In this document: positions 34,932 through 47,800 of the stretch, one piece after another
Position numbering within the stretch: position 1 is the first letter of the stretch
Layout of the letters: each line of letters opens with the position of its first letter
From: Lepidurus packardi
Lineage: Eukaryota; Arthropoda; Branchiopoda; Notostraca; Triopsidae
Assembly (NCBI GenBank): GCA_023053545.1
Contig: JAKZAN010000002.1
Location: 6,444,790 to 6,508,789 of the forward strand
Direction of reading: 5' to 3'
DNA: 64,000 nt
The notes under the pieces: model-generated
The model's input: the letters and a program-made list of their open reading frames with translations, nothing else
Told to the model about the DNA's origin: nothing
Database searches by the model: none
Program-made: the position numbers and the translations under genes

Positions 34932-37900
34932 AGACTTTTTTTGGATTGAAACCTAAGTTTTGGGGTTAAAAACTAGTTAGAGAGCCTAAAAAGCAGAGAG
35001 GACAAGAAGAGCGAACACACAAACACATACATACACACACAAAATGTCGGTTTTGGGGAGGCAAAGGTTATGCTAAAAGTTCAAAAAACAAAAAATCCCG
35101 GTGGAAAAGAAAGCTATGAGCCTAGTACTTTGTATAGCCAAGAAATTGGTATCTAAGAGGGAAGAAGATGAGACAACACGAGAGGAAAAGAGAAAAAGCT
35201 TGCGTTAAACGGTTAAAACGAGGAAAAGGTGGTGGAAAAGATAGGTTACAAGCTAAAGCCACGCAATGTTTGATGTGCCTCACCACTTTTCTAATTCGCT
35301 TCTATGGAAAAAAAAACCTTTTTTCTAATATCTTTAAAAAGAATGGAAAGAACGTTTTGCGATTTCGAGTTTATTTTTTCTTGTGGTCACATGGTAAATC
35401 GTTAGTTTTAATCGCTTTTATAAATTAGTTGAACGAAACCATTTCTGTTTGAATTTTTTAAATTTAAACGCAAATGGATCCGTTTTGAAGAAAGGGGCGT
35501 ACATGGATAGGACACACTCTTTCAGCTAAGGACATGTTTTAACCAAAGTTTTTTTAGTGAATGTTTCCGAACGTTCGATTAGATTGCAATGCTGTTTTTT
35601 TATCATTGGATTATCTTTCATTATTGTTTTCTATTACCGAGATTGGAAGGTCGGAATGGGAAAACGTTTTCTTTCTTTATAACTCATGTTTCTTCTTTTT
35701 CTTTTAATTTTAGTGAGGATGTGAAAGATTGAGCTGTTAAACAACGTTGTGTTACGAATTATGCTAAGCCTAAAGGTCTTGTTGCGCAAATGAAGACTTG
35801 AGGAAGGTGATGGGCTGCAATCAACCCGGTGTTGTGACTTTACAAGCCAAAGCTGTTAGACTAAAAAACCAACAAAAACAAAACAAATTACCAAGCACGT
35901 TTGATTTACTTTGAAAATTGTGTGAGTGAGAAGGTGAAACGGAATTTCGTAGCGTAGCTTTTATGCAAAGGGTGCTAATAGGACAATGGGGGTTTTGTTT
36001 TGATTTTGGTTCGATTTTACCATTTTTGCAAGTTTTAACAATTGTTGGGTCAATAGTTACAGTAAACCAAGACTAAGAAAAAAAAATAACAAAACGTTTC
36101 ATTTGTGTGAACCTTTCCCGGTGATCAGAATGATGCAGTTTTTTAGTGTGCGCAATCTGAGAAAAGAAAAAAAATAACAAAAGAAAGATAGAGGAAGAAA
36201 CCGTACAAATAGTTTTTGGGAATTGGAGCAAAACATTAGTCAAAAAAGGATTGGTTTTAAAACAAAAAAGGGGCAAAACACCTCACTCGATGGTTGTGCT
36301 TTGACATCAAAGAGGCTGAGATAGTTAATGCAGACTGAATGAATGGCATAGGAAAGACAATCCAGTAATGAACTATTGTTAAAACGTTTTGAACTCAGTT
36401 CGGGTCTGACCTTTTCCTCGTTTTTTTTTCTTTTTTTAAATCCAAAAGTGTTTTTGTTACAATCAACAAGAAGGCCGAGCATTGTCTCTCCATTTCTAAG
36501 CACGATAAATGAACACCATTTTATAGGAAATAACGCAAAGGTTCAACAATCTGATTTCTGTAGGGCAGTCGAATTCACTTAAAAAAAAAACAAAAAAAAT
36601 TCTGCAAGACCGTTGTGTTCAGCCAGGTCCGACTGTTTTTTGGGACAGTCTTGCCTTTCCACATGCAACGTACCTCATATTTTTTTCCGTATGAAAAAGG
36701 AAACTGCGCAGTAGATGTTTTACCAGTTATTAATTAACCCCCACCCCCTACAGTTATTTTGCCCCTACAAAGGCTATACAGTTGTCTTTTGCATTTCTTC
36801 TATAATTACGCCGAAAAAAAACACTCGAAACATTTCATGAAAAAAATTTCACCACCCTTATTAATTGCACTAATTTTTGTTCTTCGCGCGAGTTATTTTC
36901 ATTTCTGAAAGATTAAAAAAAGCAAAAAGAAGGCTAGAATTCTGATGGGGCTTGGCCAGAATTTTTTCTTTAATTGCTACGCGTTTAGTTGGATTTACCA
37001 TTTGATTTTTTTAATGCTGTAGGGATTTTTGTATGTGCTTTAGATTTTTTTGCTATTTTAGAATGATTTTTCTTCTATTTTGTTGGCAATGGCCAGTGTC
37101 TAATTGACATCCACAATTTACCCCCTCCCCAAGTGTCCCCCTACCCCCCGTTTTACCACAAATATTTTTTTAAATACTTATGTTACGCTTGATGCTAGTT
37201 CTGTTACCATGATTAGGTTTTGTAGCAAAAGGTTTATCATATTATGGTGGTTAAGGCCTTATTGTTCGTTCGTGGTGGTGTCTTTCCTACTTGTCCTTCT
37301 TCCCTGTCCTACGTACACGATTTTTTTTATTGAGCAAAACAAAGTTCTATATTCGAAAGTTTTAACTCCAAAGAGTATGTTTTGTAAAACCTGTTAAATT
37401 TTTTTGTCCAACTTTGGGAGGGGCAAGCGGAAATCAAAAAAAGCTAATTTATTGAAAGATTTTTCAGTAACATTTTTGGCCTGCACTCTTTCAAAAGGTA
37501 AAACCACTCTTTTTTTGGATCACTGACGTGGTACGTAGGTAAAATATTTGGGTTCAAAGCCACAAAGAAAACGTTACAGAAAAACCCAGAATAAGCAATA
37601 GTGTACAGATTTCTATAAACGATGCCAAAGTTTTTCATTTTCGTGTCGTTGGTGTAACTTGGCAAATCAATCAAGTATTTTGTTAATTTGCCAGGTGCCA
37701 ATGAACTCTCCCGATAGCCAGCTATTACACCTCCCCCCCCCCATCCAATGTTATTTGAAACAAGAAACGCCTCAGTCTGACTATCTTTTTCATTATTATT
37801 CATATTATTATTTTTGCTTTGGAACAGTTTCTGAGGCAGGGGATAAAAATGATACTTTTGGAGACCCTTGCTGTTCTCACTGACCAATTTCCATAATGTA

Positions 37901-38245
37901 CAAGTTTTAGGACAGTTTTATCAACTTTTTGCTCCCTTTATCTGACTCCCCCAGGAAAACGTTTGTTATACTAAGGTACCCTCCTACCCCTTTTCAGGCT
38001 CCCCAATTTGCCCTCTAACTGCCATTTTCGTGCAAGTAATAATAAAAGAAGCAAAAAAAGGGTGTACGACTTATTTGGCCTTGTGTAATTGGCGTTGGTT
38101 TTCGAAGTTATAGTTTTCTAGCTTTTCTTTTTTAGTTCTGAATGGAATTTTTATCTTCCTCCTCTGGCTGTGAGTTCCTTTTGGCTTACGTAGTAGTTCG
38201 CCAGACCCATAAAGAATCATTCATGAATTTCCCGTATTGTATTAG
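34932..38245. other. 3' UTR and/or intron between alternative ends of the BTB gene
   Basis: No exon with zinc-finger cysteine/histidine spacing is found here. After the stop at 34931 the sequence is AT-rich with an (AC)n-like stretch at 35016-35040 and a 10-base C run at 37733-37742. It would be 3' untranslated sequence for the first isoform and intron for the second. Confidence 0.55.
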
Positions 38246-39209
38246 GTTCGAGGGAAGAAACGACCCTGGATGAAGATTCCAATTCCATTACCATCAAACC
38301 GGAACGGTTGGAGTTTCCTGAGGATCCGTTGTCCTTGCCTGAAACCTCTTCTTTTCTACGAAACTACGACAGCATCTTATCGAAGTAAATGTACATAAAA
38401 AAAATTAATTAATATTAGAACAGCCCCAAAAATCACATCGAAGATTTTATATAGGATATTTATTCCAAAGAAACTGAAGTATGTTTAATAAATTTTGATT
38501 ACTAGCATTTATAAGCGTGGCTTATGAATGCTAGTAACCATGGTTACAGATAGTAAACAAAGCACGGTTTACAATGAATACCTTAACTGGCTACGTCACG
38601 AAGTCTCGTGACCCTATTTTATGGAATATCTTTTTTTGTGAATAGCTTAGTTACTCTTTGACTATGATTGGAAGAAAAATGTCACAAGAAACGGAATGTT
38701 TCGCTATGTCTTTTTAAGACAAAGTGGTTTTTTGCTGGCTCTTAGCTCTTTACGGTTATTTTCTGGCTTGGGAATCAACGCAGTGTGCTAATTTCTGTCA
38801 CTTTGTACTTTGTAGTCACTTGCATTTGGGAGCTAAGCGGAGGGATGTGGTGTCAATTGAGACCCGGACTTCATTGATAGATCGTCGCACGTTGCGAGAA
38901 CACCACAGTCGCAGTTTCCCGCAATTGGAGAATGAATTCTCGTATGCGTGTGCCGAATGTGGCGCATACTTCAGGAACAAACCTTCTTACAAGTATCACG
39001 TTTCTTCGCAGCATCGCCAACGGACTCCACGCGACAGTATTGGCGACACTGACAAACGAGGAGACGAGAATGAAGGGAACCGAAAGCGGGGTAACGTGAA
39101 CGCAACCCAAGATGAAGAATTCGTTAAGCGAATCATTGAAAGTGTCCGCGCTGAGTTGGCAGCTAATGGAGAAAGTTCCACGCGAAGAGGTTACCGAAAG
39201 CATTCGTAA
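38246..39209 (+). CDS. Alternative terminal exons of the BTB gene with one C2H2 finger
   Basis: Exons 38246-38384 and 38816-39209. The first accepts the phase left by the upstream BTB exons (one base carried over) and reads GSREETTLDEDSNS onward. It leaves two bases that join NHLHLGAKRR in the second exon. The end contains a canonical C2H2 finger (YACAECG, with C440, C443, H456 and H461 if numbered through the isoform) and a charged tail to a TAA stop, giving a 525-aa isoform. Phase agreement and the finger support one transcription unit with two 3' ends, as known for tramtrack, lola and fruitless. If the donor at 38384 is not used, the frame stops two bases later (TCG AAG TAA), which would give a finger-less end. 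A separate downstream gene is less likely because no BTB or start codon precedes it. Confidence 0.75.
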
Positions 39210-39571
39210 AAACTCAAACGTAAACACTTGTTAATTCCATTTCCTTTTTACAAGATATTGATTCTGCCCTACTGGGAAAAAAAGTGTAAATTGACTCATT
39301 AAGACAAAGAAGCGATCCGAAAAAGAAAATTTGACATAATTCTCAGTTGGCTCTTGTTTAGTCAAGTAGTTTATTTAGAAGTTGTAACTTAGACATCCAC
39401 CTCGTGTAATTATGAATTTTAAAACGTCTTTGAGAATACATTCTTAGTGTCAATCACGTATATTTGCACTAGAGTTCGGAAAACGATGTTTCAACTTACA
39501 CACAATGACTACAACCTCAGTTTCGTTTGGCAAGTTGACTTTTTTGGTTTTTCTCTTTGCAATCGGTGATA

Positions 39572-41119
39572 TCAGTCGTCGTAGGGCGGCAAGCCGAATA
39601 ATTCAGGACGAAACTCTTCTAACGAGTTGAGCGCTAAAGTGGCTTCGCTTCTCAATTCTTCAGACATGCGAGCATCAGGTACCATTACAACTTGCATTCC
39701 CGCTGCTTTCGCTGCTCGCACCCCATTAGGTGCGTCTTCAAAGACGAGGCACTGCATACCAAAAAATGAAAAGTTTTTTTTTATGTGGAGAAACAGGGCT
39801 TTGGCATAAAAGATAGCGTTAATAGAAAGCTGTGTTACCTGGGACGGATGGGGTTGGTCTGGGAAACGTGAGGCGCATACTAAAAAGATATCCGGACTTG
39901 GCTTTCCGTTCTTCACTTCCGGATCCGAACTACCCCATATAATCTGTTCGAATTGAGCGAAAAACGGTTTGTGATTCACAGTCTTCAATTCATAGTTTTC
40001 CACGCTGCTACTCGTGGCTACCGCGATGGGAATCCCCTTCGCTTTGAGGTGACGGATCAATCGCTCAGCTCCTAATCAAAAGAGAATGAGTCTAGGAAGT
40101 TTACAATAACAACTTGCTATTGCCATGTACAACATTTTGGACGTTAAAGGTAAACGCAAGGGGTTTCTTTGTTCCTTCTGTTCGTGAGTAAGATTCTTAG
40201 CCGACCTGTGAACTCACATGCGCATTTACCGGAATTACCTTAGAGTTTGTTTAAGAAAAATGAGGGCCGGGGTGAAGTCTGTACCTGGCAAGATCTTACA
40301 GTCGGGAAAGAGTCGCAAGTGACTGGCGCCTACTTGGGCGACGTATTCGTGGGGCGTGATGGGCAGTTCTAAATCCGTCACGATCAAAGTAGCTAAATCC
40401 AGGCTTTTCAGCCCCATTTGTTTGACTTTGAGCTCCCATGTAAATATTTTTCCATGTCGAGCGGCAAGTTCTTCTGTGGCCAGCGTGTATAAGCGCTCCG
40501 TGTCTAAACAGCCAAAGAATAAGGAACAGAAAAACATCAGATTCTACCATCTGAATTCTAGCTTGTAACTCCTTTTAACGTTATTTTGTGATTAAAGGTT
40601 ATAGAATCTAAACTCTAAGGGTTCAAAATGCATGCGTGCGCCTTTTTATACAGAAAAGCTTGCCTAATACAAACAAACCCCTGGCGTTTTACCTTGTGGG
40701 TTCCAAAGTTGGAGTTTTATTTTAGTTTAACCTGGCATTAATTCGCAAGTGGAGAAGGTTTGGGTAAGGATTTCTTGCGAGTATTGGACATACTCATCCG
40801 GGGTTATGGGCAATTGCAGGGTGTCTACTATTGCAATAGCCGATTCCCGGCCGATTTTGCCCATTAAGGACACTTTCATCTCCCAAGTGTAAATTCTCCC
40901 GTATCGAGAGGCAATCTCGCTAATGGCCAACGTGTATAGCTTTTCGGAATCTAATGCACGACAAACGACACACAATAAAATCATTGGACAGTAGTTTAGT
41001 AGTGGGCATATTCTCCCGGGCAGCACGCAAGTCATGCAACTATCCATAAGTTAAATCTTACCCAAAAGCAGACCATCCATGTCGAAAAGGACGTGCGTTA
41101 CGGGTTGAAACTCTGACAT
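39572..41119 (-). CDS. PUDP: HAD-family phosphatase, pseudouridine-5'-phosphatase (PUDP/HDHD1) type
   Basis: Haloacid dehalogenase-like hydrolase. The vertebrate relative dephosphorylates pseudouridine 5'-phosphate, so the substrate here is by homology only. Exons in transcript order: 41062-41119, then either 40732-40950 or 40285-40503, then 39839-40071 and 39572-39751. Either choice gives 229 aa, matching the family length of about 230. HAD motif I FDMDG is at 12-16 (nucleophile D13, acid/base D15). Motif II (ATSSS) lies in the third coding exon and a Lys with GKPSPDIF follows. Motif [16 protein letters not shown] opens the last exon, which ends [10 protein letters not shown]. Joins are all phase-consistent. 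The second exon encodes most of the cap domain, which sets substrate choice in HAD enzymes. The gene is divergent from the glypican gene, about 730 bp apart. Confidence 0.93.
40285..40503 (-). CDS. PUDP: PUDP cap-domain exon, version B
   Basis: 219 nt encoding 73 residues from DTERLYTLA to CKILPG, flanked by ttag and gtacag splice sites. It has the same length and phase as version A (40732-40950) and roughly half of the residues are identical with no gaps. The DTERLY start is closer to the vertebrate enzyme. This exon lies nearer the shared downstream exons. Confidence 0.88.
40732..40950 (-). CDS. PUDP: PUDP cap-domain exon, version A
   Basis: 219 nt encoding 73 residues from DSEKLYTLA to CELMPG, flanked by attag and gttaaa splice sites. 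A 228-bp intron separates it from version B. Including both would keep the frame but duplicate the cap domain, so mutually exclusive use is the simplest reading. Confidence 0.88.
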
Positions 41120-41851
41120 TTTCGTATATAAGTCTATTCAATCTCGCTTATAATTTACAGAGGTTTACTGTCTGAAACTCTCAGAAAGTTACAAGTTAAT
41201 CTGTTTAAACATTCTTGAGTGTAGATGGCCTGGCGTGTCCCGATTTGGCTAAAAATAACAGGTCTTTCGGTAAAACCCTGATGCTCAAAAATGACACTAG
41301 AGTGTCACAATGCTGCAATACGTTCTCAGGAAAAACTGACAAATGGGTGTCACATAATGCGCTGGTAGCTTTTACCGGAGAGCGTTAGTTGAACATTCGA
41401 GTTAAAAATTGATAGTTGGGGTTGGAAATGAATTTTTTCCGGAGAACGTGTTGCAAAAATAGGCGACGAAAAGAACGCCATGCGCCGGTCGTGCTTGACC
41501 GCTCATAGATGGCGCGCGGAGACTTGGTTTCGGCTATTAAATGGAGCTTACCCTTGGTTATGCGTGCGCAGTCAAGTACTTCAACAGCGTCCCGCACGCT
41601 TATAACGGCAGCTCAGTCGTCGAGTGTCATTCGTGTCGTTAACATCGGTTGGCGCACTTGAGGGTCATTTTCAAAGTGGACTTACTTCTCTTTTAAACAC
41701 GGTTTTAAGCAGTTATGGGTGCATTGTGTTAGCGCATTATGATTGGTTGATCGCACGGTGAGTCTTAGCTCTACTGCGATAATTTCCGAGTGTTTAAACC
41801 CGCGTTTGAAAGGAAAGGTGGAAGTGCCATTTGTGTTGCCCATATAGAGCC
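41120..41851. promoter_or_regulatory. Shared divergent promoter region, PUDP (minus) and glypican (plus)
   Basis: The start codons of the two genes face away from each other across 732 bp. A match to the arthropod initiator, TCAGTC, lies at 41613-41618 on the plus strand about 240 bp before the glypican start. It is a short motif and could be chance. No TATA box is convincing. Confidence 0.35.
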
Positions 41852-44800
41852 ATGAAGTTAGGTGTGGAACGCCGTAGTTATAGTCTTTCCTCGGCCCCAA
41901 GTCTACCGACATCTCCGGCCAGCATGGCAACTGAAATGTCGGCCTCACATAAGCTTAAAAATTCCGCCTTACGGACTTGTAATATTACCAATAGCTTTTA
42001 CTCTTGGTCCGTCTCGAGATTGTGGATCGTCGCCCTTCTTGTGTTGTGTGGCTTGGGACTTTTGCCTCATTCTCATGCAAATTCGTCCCTCACATGTTCG
42101 TCCATTCGCTATGCCTACAGCGCCCGAGGCTTGTCCGAAAAGGATATTCCCAAAGAACCCGTTTCAGGTAAAAATCTTATATCACATCTCTTACATTTTC
42201 TGCTTTTAGATCCCATTCAGTTTCTCAAGTGGATAAAAGCTATCAAAAAACCTTCTGAATTTTTGTTTTCCTTTTATGTCGAAAACGAAAGTAAAACATT
42301 CCAGACGTTGGCCAAATCACTTATCTCTGGAGGAATTTACGATACATCTCGCTTTTTAATCTTCATTAAAAATAAGAAAAATCTAAGAAAAGAAGAAAAA
42401 CGCTAATTAGACCAAAGGCACCATAGGCCTTAAAGCGTTCTTTGTATTAATTCCAACGCTTAACAGTCCGTAGAGAGAACAGCTCAGCAAAAAGCAGGTG
42501 CCCTTACTCTAAAAATACCCCAAGGGGATTATAACACCTAGCCTGCCAATGTTTTGGGTTTGGAAGCCTCTTATAACAAAAGTCCAACTTGGAACCGTCA
42601 CGCTAGCATCTCAAAGACCTTTCAAGTGCGCTTTCCCTGCCAGCTTTTCTGGTTTTGATGAAAGCGTTGGGTTTTTTCCCCACTTTTGCTTTCAGATAAC
42701 GAATGTTTTTAGACTCGCACAGTTGGCGCAATGCTTGTTTTCAAGTACCAACAATTTCCAGCTCACGCTTAAAACACAACAACGCTTTAATTGACCACTT
42801 CCGGGCCGCAATGGAGTTTAGTCGTCAATTCCTTCACCTTTAAAAGCGCCCTGAGGTTGCAAATTAACTATGCTGGGCACAGAGATGAAGTGAAGCGATA
42901 ATTTTGGCTTTGTTGGACAGGTTAAAAGCTAATTCGTCTGACTGATTTCCCCCATCGATGCTCAAAAGAATTCCACAAAGAATTCCAAACGGAAGTCGAG
43001 AACTGACCATTCATTTTTACATTTTGGACGTTTCGGACAGTTTCAATAAGAGCCACAGGAGAAGACCTCCCCGGAAAAAGTACAGACACAAGGCCCCCAA
43101 AGTCCCTTGTCAATTGTCACATCTAAATCTGTTCAGTCTGTCGATAGCCCAAGCAACCTACAAGGCAGCCATGGATAACCCCCAGACACCTAATCTGTGG
43201 GGTCCAAAAAGGCCACACCAACTGTTTCCCGGATCCCAAAGCGCTGACAAAATCCTTGACACGCGGAATTTTTCTGCCCAATTACTTATCCAAAGACTGA
43301 TTTTTTTGGGACAGGAAGTTTAAGTTTGGAAGACAACAAAGCCTCGCCGAAATGACTCCTCCCTCTCTTTTCTTGTAGATAATGCAACACAAAAAAATCA
43401 AACAAAATAGCAGTGGTTGTAAGCGTTATCAGTCAGCTCGGGCCAGAATCTTGGCGTCATTCTAAACTGCCAAGGCAATGTGCTGATGACAAAACAATGA
43501 AATTAAACAAAACAACTAGCACACGCCTCAGTAGACGTAGTTTGTCGTCAACAATGAATTAGTTACTGAAACTCGTGCTCTGCAAGTTCAGCAGTCAATG
43601 ACAAATTTCACAACAATGAAATTGAATTATAACATAAATCACTAGCTCGAGTATACATTTAAACAAATAGTCGAGCTGGGGCGCAACAGTGAAATAGGGA
43701 ATTTAGACAGGAAGCAGAGCAGGTTTGTTTCAGCAGCCGGAGCAAGTCTAAAATTTGACTCAACCAATTAAATTACCTAACGAACCGTACAAAATATATA
43801 ACTTAGACCTTCTTCTAACACTCGGAAAATGACATATTTTCACGGTTAATTCATTGTACTTGTAAAAAGTGTTTAATCGTAGCGTCGTTTACAAGATCCG
43901 TTTACAAGTTTCCCGTAATTTACAAATTTCAGTAGCAAGTTGCTTCGAAACTCTGCATTGGGGGCGTAAAAAATTTTGAATTAGCATAAAAATTATTAGT
44001 ATTGAAAGCATAAAAATAATTAGTATTGAATAGTAAAATTCGTGTTATATTTTATTTATTTTGCTGAATACGCAATTTGGCTTGCAGGTCTTTGGCATTA
44101 AATAACAAAGAGTAGAAGAATGAGGATGTTTTTGAATTTTGACTTTTGGTTTCCCTGGGTTCATGAATATCTGTATGTGGTCCCCCCAATCATCCCCACA
44201 ATATAATGCTGAAAGAACCCGGTGTGTTTTCTACTTTGTCTTTTTTTCGTTCTTTAACAACGTTCCGGGTCTTACTGGAATGAAAAACTAAGACGAACGT
44301 GGCGTATTTTATGTACTCTCCAGACCATGTCTCGTCGTCTGAGCTCGCTTTTCAACCCCACTATTGAGCAAAGAAGAAGAAGAAAAAAAAGGCCATACAA
44401 GCCCCTAGTATGCCAAATAGCTTTCGGCGAAGGTTTTTAGGGAGACTCATTGGAAGGTTGAAGGTGTGAAATCTCACGCGGTCTCCAGCTGGGGCGTACG
44501 AGTACCAGGGTGTCATATGAGTTCTGGAATTTCCAAGCTCAGCTCCGACCAAGTTTCGTTACCAGGCACAATTTTTCAATTCAAAAGCAATTTCAGACTG
44601 ACGTAAGCCTCATGCGGAATAAATGCATGTGTGTGTATCTGCCTTCCCCTCCCAACCTCCTTTTGTTGGAAGCATAAACCATCTGCTGAAGAGTAAGAGA
44701 AGGGTCTCCATAATAAGCAAGAGCGTAAGCCCCTCCCCTGTTCACCCCCTTGTAGCAAATGCGCTTGAATGCTTGAAATCATTTGGAAAGCGGTTGGGAT

Positions 44801-47800
44801 ACTTTGAGGGTTTTAAAGGTGCAGCACACGAACCAATAATTGTGCCTCCTCTTTGCTCCCCTTTGCTTGCTCCAGAGCACCGCAACCCCACTTTATACAA
44901 CTTTGGACGACACAGACAGATAGTAAAATAGGGCGTGTAGGGGCCATGGAAGAAATTCCAAGCCAAGAATCCATGAAGGATGGGTAAAAAGCTTTGCATT
45001 AATGAAAGCGTCTTTTTCTATCTTCTTTTGTGGACGCTCTAGACTTCATTTGCATAATTGACCCCCCCAATCTTCCCCCCTCGATACTTCCTTTCATTTA
45101 CTTTTCCCAAGAGGTGGAGAAGGGGGTGGGGGTGGTGAAACGGTATTTGAGGACTTCATTTGGGTGGTATGCCCATCCCTCCTAAAAAGGTTCGTTTTGA
45201 GTTGGAAATTCAAAACTGACTGAAAAAAAGTGGGGAAAATTAAATGGGAAGTTGGTTTAGGACAGTTTGGGAGAGTTGATAAGCAAAAGCAACATGGACA
45301 TGGTTAAGTTTGACGACTTCTTTTACAGCCACCTTAGCCACCGCAATCCCTTTTTGTGCGTCTCGCCCGGAGTGTATTTTTAGGGTGGTCTTTTGTCTTC
45401 CAGAAGGTTTATTTTCTAGGAAACCTCCCTTGGCAGCTTCTGAGAGAAGGCATGCGTCCACGTCTCAAGTCTTTTTAGTAACTCTTTCAGGATTTTGTAG
45501 TATTATTATTGTTATTAATATATATTTTTTGACCCTTGTACCTTGTCTTTCCTCAGCACGTTAGCGTAATAAACGAGAATATATCAGGGCATTATCCAGG
45601 AAGTAGGGTTAACAGTTTGATAGTATTATTTGCAAAAAAAAAATGGAACTGCAGTAGATACCGGTTATTGTGATCACTGGTTATTAGAGTCAGCCGCTTT
45701 ATGGAATCAGAGTTTAAGGAACCGATTCGAAATGATAAAATGCGTAGCATTTTTAATCGGTTATTAGATCACACGTTCGGATATTGGAATCAATTTCAAA
45801 CGAATCTTCACATGGACAGTAACGAAGCTACAGTAGTGATTACAATATGGCCTTTGCATATTGACAAATGACTGCTTTTACGTCACTTTGACCAATCCTG
45901 TCATTTCCAGTCAGCACGCTTAAGGGAAATTCCTTATAAACTCCCCAGTCGTATAATGAGCTGGTTATTCAATTGAGTGACCAGTTCCTCTAATTGACTG
46001 GGAAAATTAGAAGGGATATCGTGTTAAGCGTAGGAGTAGGCTTCTAAGGCGCAGTGTTAGTTGCGGTTTAGACACGTCTATAAAAGCTAGTGAATCTAGA
46101 AAAGCTTTACTAGATTCACTACATCCTAACAAAGCATCGTTAACTTTTTGACACTTTCACACGTTTCCTTGTCAAAAAGAAACGTGTGAAAGGGTCAAAA
46201 AGTAGACGATGCTTTGTTTCATTGGTTTAAACAAGCCAGTTCCTTTCATGCCGATCAATGCCGATTAATCAAAGCATACTATTGCATATGTTCAATTTTC
46301 GGTTATTAGAATCTCCGCTAAATAGAATCAAAGTTCCCTTGACAAACGTGATCACATCAGCAGCATCTAAATTTTTATAGCTTTTTATCATAATTCTAAA
46401 TAGATTTTGTATTATTATTATTATTATATTTCTTGGTCCCTTTTGCCTTATCTTTCCAGATCACGTTTGCGTGATAATATATATGGGCATTATCATCCCG
46501 GAAATAGGACGAACAGTCTGACAGTCCTATTTGCAACAGAAAATAAAGCTACAAGCAAAGAAAGAAACAAGAATCACGGGAAATTGGTTATTGAGTCTCA
46601 TTTTACGCCTTCGCTTCCTTATTCAAATGTATAATAATCTTATAACGTTTCTCAGTGGTAGGAAATGGAGGAGCAGTTTGCTGTGAAACACGATATCAGA
46701 TCTTTAAAAAAAAAAAAAAAAAAAAAATCCCAGTTGATGATTGAGACGTTGACAAAGTTAAGCTTTTTCGTAACGTCGTAGCGTCACGGGCCCGTCCCTA
46801 AAAATCCTCAGAGTATTATTATACTTTATTCACACCAACCTTCCAACGATTTTTGTTTTATTTATTTGTCTACGTTTCTTGTAGAGGTCTAGGGTTATGA
46901 GCTTTTCTACCATCTTGTTTGGTGGTTGGATCAAGCCAAAAGGAAAGGCTATTTGGTGATAGCAGTTTCAGACTCGGAGTAACCACAATAACAACCGCTC
47001 GGAGGAGTCCATATGGGCCAACATAAATCTTGTGTGTACTGGGGGCCATTACAGTCACACATACAGCATGGAAACGCTACCCTTTCCACCCAAAGGCCAG
47101 ACAAGTCATTAAGACATGCCTATTTTTCCAGTCCCAAGGCCTTCTCGGCCTTGGAATAGGATTTGTGGCTGCCTTTTTTTTTTTATAAGAAAGAGGCAAT
47201 TAGCGTTAGATCGCTGTCGACCTTGTTATGAAGTTACTTATAGATAGCGCCAGAAGGAAGTCAGAATTTTTTGTGAAGGAAAAAGTTGGCATTTGGAGGG
47301 GAATTTACTTAACGCAAATACGACTTTCTTTTTTTACTGTTTTGGAATGCGGGTTGTCGTTATGGATTTTTTTTTTATCCCGGGTTTGTTCTTGGGGGTT
47401 ACAAAAACGAGATTGAGTTTTGCGTCTGGGTTAACAACGACAGGGTAAAATCAGGTAGGATTTATGGCTCCCTTTTGGAACCCAGGCGTTGAAGTCATAA
47501 AACGCCAACCGGTTTGCTTGTTAACTGCAAGAAAGCCAGCAGCTTCTCAATGCAAGTCGTGCCTCCCCTTTATATACATACTTCTACTGTAACCTCCTCA
47601 ATTAGACTTCATTTCGGTCATTTCGGAGGGCTTGCAAAGCCCAGCAACCTAAAGAAAAAAAAGGCCAACATATTTATTGAGCCGTGGACTTGAAATTCTT
47701 ACGTTTACCAATCTTCAGTTGACTCGTTGCGGATATCCAATATCTCGGTAAACCCCCTTCTCGGTCTGTATATACGATAACGTAGTGCAATTTCCGTTTT

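Larger units (their letters stand above)
45492..46535. repeat. Repeat cluster with two direct copies of a ~140-bp element and GGTTATT motifs
   Basis: 45492-45634 and 46404-46535 are diverged direct copies: attttgta.tattattatt, then cttatctttcc-like, then gggcattatc, then cagt.tgat/cagtctga, then tatttgcaa. Between and after them GGTTATTNNNRTC motifs recur (45663, 45680, about 45759, 46301, about 46586) together with gaatca blocks. Such subterminal arrays are common in pogo/Tigger-type transposons, but no transposase or clean ends are visible. The element class is a guess. Confidence 0.5.

Noticed and set aside
41605-41650. Initiator plus downstream promoter element for the glypican
   Set aside because: The TCAGTC initiator match is present, but the downstream element at +28 fits only loosely. 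I mention the initiator with low confidence and do not claim the second element.
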